Assembly: GCA_013298675.1 (NCBI GenBank)
Contig: JAAFIJ010000092.1
Coordinates: 1-8,844 of the forward strand
Direction: 5' to 3'
Length of the DNA: 8,844 nucleotides
Source: Rhodobacterales bacterium
Lineage (GTDB): Bacteria; Pseudomonadota; Alphaproteobacteria; Rhodobacterales; Rhodobacteraceae
A program made the translations under genes and the position numbers. The notes beneath the pieces were generated by a model, which was not told the origin of the DNA, ran no database searches, and saw only the letters and a program-made list of their open reading frames with translations. Shown here in pieces: positions 6,271-8,844 of this stretch (the stretch's first letter is position 1; the number at the start of each line of letters is the position of its first letter).

Positions 6271-6525
6271 ATGCAAAAGGGTGAATGGTCATATCTGGCA
6301 GTGGAAGGGGCAGAGTTTGTTTGCCGGGTCACGCCTCGGGCGCGGCGTGCCGATATCCGACGTGAAGACGACATCATCCATGTGGCGGTGAACTCTGTCC
6401 CCGAAGACGGACAAGCCAACGCGGCCGTGATGGTGGCGCTGGCGCATGCCTTGGGGGTGGCCAAGACCCGGCTACAGTTGATCCGTGGCCACACGTCACG
6501 CGAAAAGGTATTTCGACTGATCTAG
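6271..6525 (+). CDS. DUF167 (YggU) family protein
   Basis: This 84-residue protein belongs to DUF167/YggU, a small, widespread alpha/beta family of unknown function. The diagnostic elements are present in order: CRVTPRAR (18-25), the central VNSVPEDGQANAAV (40-53) corresponding to the usual APPxxGkAN motif, and GHTSREKVFRLI (73-84) corresponding to GxtSrxKxxxI. Length is close to the family's 70-100 residues. No upstream start is possible because an in-frame TGA lies at 6253-6255. The only purine-rich sequence (AGG) directly abuts the ATG, so Shine-Dalgarno initiation is unlikely and leaderless initiation is probable. The gene is divergent from the nitroreductase and ends nine bases from the stop of the next, convergent gene. 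Confidence 0.92.
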   Translation: MQKGEWSYLAVEGAEFVCRVTPRARRADIRREDDIIHVAVNSVPEDGQANAAVMVALAHALGVAKTRLQLIRGHTSREKVFRLI

Positions 6526-6534
6526 AGTTGGCGT

Positions 6535-6783
6535 CTATTTTGCATTGGGTTCAATGCGGTAGCAACCTTCGGGCAAATCAAGCGCTGCGGCCAGATCTTT
6601 GATTTGGCCCAGTGATAGGGTGATAACGACAGGCTGATCTGTGATCCCGTCAACCTGACGCAGCACGATGCAGTCTTCGAATGCCTCGATGATCAGGTCT
6701 TCTTGCAACGGGATCCGTGTATCGGTCCCGTCGTCAATCAGAGTAATCACGGTCGCGTCAAAGTCATGCTCAATGGTAAACAT
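6535..6783 (-). CDS. Hypothetical protein, small and acidic
   Basis: The 82-residue soluble protein begins MFTIEHDFDATVITLIDDG and is rich in Asp and Glu, with alternating hydrophobic residues that suggest beta strands (about 2-15, 30-42 and 52-57) followed by a helix, LGQIKDLAAALDLPEG (58-73). It has no signal peptide or transmembrane segment. Cysteines are at 38 and 74. I do not recognise a named family and assign no function. The composition, start-to-stop integrity and placement in an otherwise empty 250-base interval argue for a real gene. There is no Shine-Dalgarno sequence before the ATG at 6783, but a promoter-like pair lies at leaderless distance. It is convergent with DUF167 and divergent from the M48 gene. 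Confidence 0.78.
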   Translation of the reverse strand: MFTIEHDFDATVITLIDDGTDTRIPLQEDLIIEAFEDCIVLRQVDGITDQPVVITLSLGQIKDLAAALDLPEGCYRIEPNAK

Positions 6784-6789
6784 AAAGCA

Positions 6790-6818
6790 AGGCTATCGGC
6801 AACGCGGGGGCTACTCAA
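6790..6818 (-). promoter_or_regulatory. Candidate promoter for the small acidic protein gene, leaderless spacing
   Basis: On the minus strand TTGAGT (6818-6813) and TAGCCT (6795-6790) are 17 bases apart, and six bases separate the latter from the ATG at 6783, so +1 would be the A of the ATG. The -10 match is weak (TAnnnT). The absence of a Shine-Dalgarno sequence is consistent with it. The rest of the 185-base gap up to the M48 gene shows nothing I can support. Confidence 0.32.
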
Positions 6819-6968
6819 GGTCGAATCTCAGGCGCAACCGGACAACTTTCACCGCAAAACGCGTGGGTCGGAATGGGCATCGCACAGGGCCGTGATCGGC
6901 GGTTTGATGGGGCTGTTTGCGACGCGAGACTCTGATAGAACCGCGCCAAGAAACGGCAGGAGGCAGGC

Positions 6969-7709
6969 ATGCAACTCAAATTGGTGGCGCTGGCAGGGGT
7001 TTTGGCTTTGGGCGGTTGTATCGCCCCTTATCCTCAGACAAATCCCTCACCCCGCCCCACTCCGGTCGCGCAACCCCTGCCTATTGCCGGACCCAATGGT
7101 CCGTTGGAACCCGAAGCGGCTGCACGCAATTTCCTGTCAGTGGTTCAGCGCGTGGAGCCCGTGGCAGAGGCCTATTGCCGTGAGGTGGGCTTGGTGGAAA
7201 ACTGCGATTTCCAGATCTTGGTCGATGATCGCCCGGGCCAGCCGCCGAATGCGTTTCAGACCTTGGACAGGGCGGGCCGTCCGATCATTGCTTTTTCCGT
7301 GGCGTTGATTGCAGACGCGCGCAACGCAGATGAGATCGCCTTTGTCTTGGGCCATGAGGCCGCGCATCATATCCGGGGGCATATCCCCAAGCAGGAACAA
7401 TCGGCAGTTTTGGGGGCTGTTTTGGCAGGGGTTGCGGCGCAGGCGGCGGGCTTGGGCGATTTGGGGATTGAGCAAGCCCAGCAGTTGGGCGCGGGGGTGG
7501 CGGCCCGGTCTTATTCCAAGGATTATGAATTGGAGGCCGATGCGATGGGCACCGAGATTGCGTATCATGCGGGTTACGATCCCTTGCGCGGTGCCGCTTT
7601 CTTTAACCGCTTGCCAGATCCGGGCGATCAATTCCTTGGCAGTCATCCCGCCAACGCCCAGCGTCAAGCGACAGTGGCGCGGGTTATGGCAGAGCTTACG
7701 GGACGCTAG
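6969..7709 (+). CDS. M48 family metallopeptidase, lipoprotein
   Basis: The 246-residue protein is a zinc peptidase probably anchored in an envelope membrane and active in the periplasm. A short signal ends in the lipobox LGGC, with C17 the lipidated residue, followed by a proline-rich tether (about 20-48). The catalytic motif is HEAAH (129-133) within VLGHEAAHHIRGH, so H129 and H133 bind zinc and E130 is the general base. The third ligand is expected to be E187 in YELEADAMG, where D191 completes the ExxxD signature. SHPANAQR (225-232) is the typical late M48 motif. C70 and C79 could form a disulfide. The size suits small single-domain M48 proteins rather than BepA, which carries TPR repeats. 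AGGAGG at 6958-6963, five bases before the ATG, confirms the start. A role in envelope protein quality control is plausible but inferred. Confidence 0.94.
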   Translation: MQLKLVALAGVLALGGCIAPYPQTNPSPRPTPVAQPLPIAGPNGPLEPEAAARNFLSVVQRVEPVAEAYCREVGLVENCDFQILVDDRPGQPPNAFQTLDRAGRPIIAFSVALIADARNADEIAFVLGHEAAHHIRGHIPKQEQSAVLGAVLAGVAAQAAGLGDLGIEQAQQLGAGVAARSYSKDYELEADAMGTEIAYHAGYDPLRGAAFFNRLPDPGDQFLGSHPANAQRQATVARVMAELTGR

Positions 7710-7720
7710 ATCGCAGCTGT

Positions 7721-7751
7721 ACTGGGTTGGGCCGGGGCAAACCGCAGTTTT
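7721..7751 (+). terminator. Weak intrinsic terminator candidate after the M48 gene
   Basis: ACTGGGTT (7721-7728) can pair with AACC-G-CAGT (7740-7748), with one bulged G and an 11-base loop. A short T-run follows (TTTT 7748-7751, its first T in the stem). The stem is modest and the tail short. Its end touches the FNR-type box, so the same bases may serve both. Confidence 0.3.
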
Positions 7752-7763
7752 GATCTGTATCAA
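7750..7763. promoter_or_regulatory. FNR/FixK-type binding site (perfect TTGAT-N4-ATCAA)
   Basis: The sequence TTGATCTGTATCAA is an exact match to the FNR/FnrL/FixK dyad, and symmetry extends one base further each side (T7749, A7764). It lies in the intergenic region upstream of the DUF6455 gene. Its centre, 7756.5, is 41.5 bases before 7798, the start predicted from TAGATT at 7786-7791, which is the class II activator position. Binding by an anaerobic or nitric-oxide-responsive Crp/Fnr regulator is inferred from the motif; none is encoded in this window. Confidence 0.72.
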
Positions 7764-7785
7764 AGCGCCGCGTGGGTATGGCCGT

Positions 7786-7791
7786 TAGATT
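7786..7791 (+). promoter_or_regulatory. Candidate -10 element of the FNR-dependent promoter
   Basis: TAGATT matches four of six positions of TATAAT. With a start at about 7798 it places the FNR-type box at -41.5, where the activator would replace a -35 element. A TTGACA at 7790-7795 overlaps it but lacks a properly spaced -10, so I prefer the activator-dependent reading. Confidence 0.42.
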
Positions 7792-7845
7792 GACACAATC
7801 GCGCGCTAATTTGTGACGATCGGTGCCATAACCCATGAGAACGCC

Positions 7846-8091
7846 ATGATGGAATTTACTACTTCGCCAAAAGCTTGGGGTCGAACGCGTACGCTTGCGT
7901 TGGGGATGGGCGTTGATTTAGAGGCGGCGTTGTTTGACGGTTGGTACACACGCAAGGAAGTGTCGGCGCTGGTTGCACGTTGTGCGAGTTGCTCAAATGC
8001 CCAGCCCTGCCGTGAAATTGAGGCGACATCCTTGGCAGAGGCTCCGGCATTTTGCCCCAACAAATCCGCGCTCGACGCCCTGCGCGGCTGA
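7846..8091 (+). CDS. DUF6455 family protein, four-cysteine
   Basis: This 81-residue soluble protein resembles DUF6455, a small alphaproteobacterial family of unknown function. The family pattern is visible: MGVDLEAALFDGWYTRKEVSALVARC (about 21-46), then CASC, PC and FCPN. Cysteines sit at 46, 49, 55 and 70 (C-x2-C-x5-C-x14-C), a spacing that could bind zinc, an iron-sulfur cluster or simply form disulfides. The frame extends upstream to a GTG at 7813, which lacks a ribosome binding site. The double ATG at 7846/7849 has GAGAA a few bases upstream (7837-7841) and is more likely. Upstream lies a perfect FNR-type box, so low-oxygen or NO control is likely and the cysteines become more interesting. 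The YigZ-like gene follows 36 bases later. Confidence 0.82.
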   Translation: MMEFTTSPKAWGRTRTLALGMGVDLEAALFDGWYTRKEVSALVARCASCSNAQPCREIEATSLAEAPAFCPNKSALDALRG

Positions 8092-8127
8092 TCTTTTCAT
8101 TTGCGGCCCCGGGCGCTACCCTGCGCC

Positions 8128-8487
8128 ATGTTGCAGATTTTGGATGTCCTTCGTGACCGTGGGTCGCGCTATGCAGTGTCGGGTGGCCCGGTGGCTGACC
8201 GTGCGGCCGTGGATGATTTCCTGCGCGACCTGAAACATGCCAAGAAATTCGCCAAAGCCACGCATAATAGTTGGGCCGTTGTTCTGTCCGCTGATGGGGC
8301 AATAAAGAACGACGATGGTGAAGCAGGGGCAGCGGCTGTGATCGTCAAGATGCTAGAGCGGGCGGACCTGCGCGATCATATCATCGTCGTGACCCGCTGG
8401 TACGGTGGCGTGCATCTGGGCGGTGACCGGTTTGCACATGTGGTCACATCTGTCAGGGCCTATCTTGAGGCATTGGCAAAATCCTAG
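8128..8487 (+). CDS. YigZ/IMPACT family protein, single-domain form
   Basis: The 119-residue protein is an IMPACT-N (UPF0029) domain, related to the N-terminal half of YigZ and to eukaryotic IMPACT. Motifs are GSRYAVSGGPV (12-22), FAKATHNSWAVVL (41-53), NDDGEAGAAAVIVKML (61-76) and VVTRWYGGVHLGGDRF (87-102), which align with the family's ATHNCYAY, DDGEPSGTAG and VTRYFGGxxLG signatures. Bacterial YigZ is normally about 200 residues with a C-terminal DUF1949 domain; that half is absent here and the gene ends cleanly, so this is the short form rather than an obvious truncation. The frame also opens at TTG 8101, but ATG 8128 matches where the domain begins. There is no Shine-Dalgarno sequence; TACCCT ends five bases before the ATG. 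Function is uncertain, with a link to translation known mainly for eukaryotic IMPACT. Confidence 0.87.
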   Translation: MLQILDVLRDRGSRYAVSGGPVADRAAVDDFLRDLKHAKKFAKATHNSWAVVLSADGAIKNDDGEAGAAAVIVKMLERADLRDHIIVVTRWYGGVHLGGDRFAHVVTSVRAYLEALAKS

Positions 8488-8494
8488 ACATAAT
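8465..8494 (+). promoter_or_regulatory. Candidate promoter for dgkA
   Basis: TTGAGG (8465-8470) and CATAAT (8489-8494) are 18 bases apart, with the first hexamer inside the end of the YigZ-like gene. A start near 8501 would leave a 33-base leader. A short inverted repeat, AGACA (8486-8490) and TGTCT (8499-8503), brackets the -10 and could be an operator, though five-base arms are weak evidence. Confidence 0.4.
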
Positions 8495-8533
8495 CCTCTG
8501 TCTGCGCTTGGATAGCCAAAATCGGGGGTATCA

Positions 8534-8844
8534 ATGCGCGACATTCTGAAAGCAGAACTGCAACGCTTTGCCAATACGGTCGTATGGTCGTGGCAAGGTT
8601 GGACAGCAGCTTGGGCCAGTGAAAAGACATTGCGACAATGGACGCTGGTCAACGTCCTGTCAGCCGTCTTGGCGTGTTCACTAAACCTGACAACAGCAGA
8701 ACGAGCGCTAATATTGGCCCTCGGATTGCTGGTTCTGGCGGCGGAGCTGATGAACACCGGTTTGGAAGAGGCGATCGATTACATCTCCAAGGATCAAAAC
8801 CCGCATGCGAAAAAGGCCAAAGACTGCGGGTCGGCCGCTGTGGC
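8534..8844 (+). CDS. dgkA: Diacylglycerol kinase, 3'-partial
   Basis: The first 103 codons of a prokaryotic DgkA-type diacylglycerol kinase are present; the gene runs off the window with perhaps 15-20 residues missing. This small trimeric inner-membrane enzyme phosphorylates diacylglycerol with ATP to phosphatidate, recycling lipid released by envelope glycan synthesis. The active-site signature is visible: E71-L-M-N74-T-G-L-E78, matching E69/N72/E76 of E. coli, followed by K96-D97 in HAKKAKDCGSAAV, with E30 at the position of the metal-binding E28. Hydrophobic segments at about 38-52 and 58-72 correspond to the first two membrane helices, and the amphipathic N-terminus is tryptophan-rich. 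The ATG at 8534 is preceded five bases upstream by GGGGG (8524-8528). This reading frame was identified by direct translation up to the window edge. Confidence 0.93.
   Translation, partial: MRDILKAELQRFANTVVWSWQGWTAAWASEKTLRQWTLVNVLSAVLACSLNLTTAERALILALGLLVLAAELMNTGLEEAIDYISKDQNPHAKKAKDCGSAAV

Noticed and set aside
6703..7308. Plus-strand 201-codon open frame into the M48 gene
   Set aside because: It is a frame shadow of the small acidic protein gene and the M48 gene; the Trp/Arg-rich translation is not protein-like.
1..8844. Mobile elements, CRISPR arrays, tRNA or rRNA genes, or a defence system
   Set aside because: No transposase, integrase, nuclease or repeat-spacer pattern was seen, nor a cloverleaf-like sequence; the gene content is core-like.

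Overview
The window looks like ordinary chromosome from a Rhodobacteraceae / Roseobacter-type alphaproteobacterium. I infer this from the gene families and pairings (DUF1800-DUF1501, methylmalonyl-CoA epimerase followed by DUF1467, DUF6455, a one-domain YigZ/IMPACT protein, a perfect FnrL/FixK-type box) and from GC-rich codon use. No genus can be assigned by eye. There are no tRNA, rRNA, CRISPR, insertion-sequence or phage genes. Genes are tightly packed and the longest gene-free stretch is just under 200 bases.

Left part (1-3200). A DUF1800 gene enters from the left edge. Its reading frame is intact on both sides of an in-frame TAG at 86-88, which falls between two well-conserved family motifs, so it is a nonsense-interrupted pseudogene, a recoded gene or a sequence error. 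Its usual partner, a Tat-exported DUF1501 protein, follows with its ribosome binding site overlapping the stop codon. A 58-residue one-helix membrane protein converges on the DUF1501 gene, the two stop codons interlocking in the bases TTAG. A GNAT acetyltransferase is read away from it.

Middle (3200-6530). An orphan response regulator with a receiver domain and no recognisable DNA-binding output lies on the minus strand. Divergent from it is mce plus a DUF1467 membrane protein, joined by an ATGA overlap. Facing these on the minus strand is a two-gene unit: a nitroreductase, then an EI24/CysZ-like membrane protein. The region between the nitroreductase and the divergent DUF167 gene holds an 11-bp imperfect inverted repeat and a promoter placed so that the DUF167 mRNA would start at its own ATG.

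Right part (6530-8844). A small acidic conserved-looking protein is on the minus strand, followed on the plus strand by an M48 metalloprotease lipoprotein, a four-cysteine DUF6455 protein, a short YigZ/IMPACT protein and the start of dgkA, which runs off the right edge. Upstream of DUF6455 is a perfect TTGAT-N4-ATCAA box at the position expected of an FNR-activated class II promoter. This is the clearest regulatory signal in the window.

Most genes are housekeeping or poorly characterised. The observations most worth following are the TAG in DUF1800, the FNR-type box with its cysteine-rich target, and the Shine-Dalgarno-less genes whose -10 elements sit 5-6 nt before the ATG. I found no convincing new multi-gene system.
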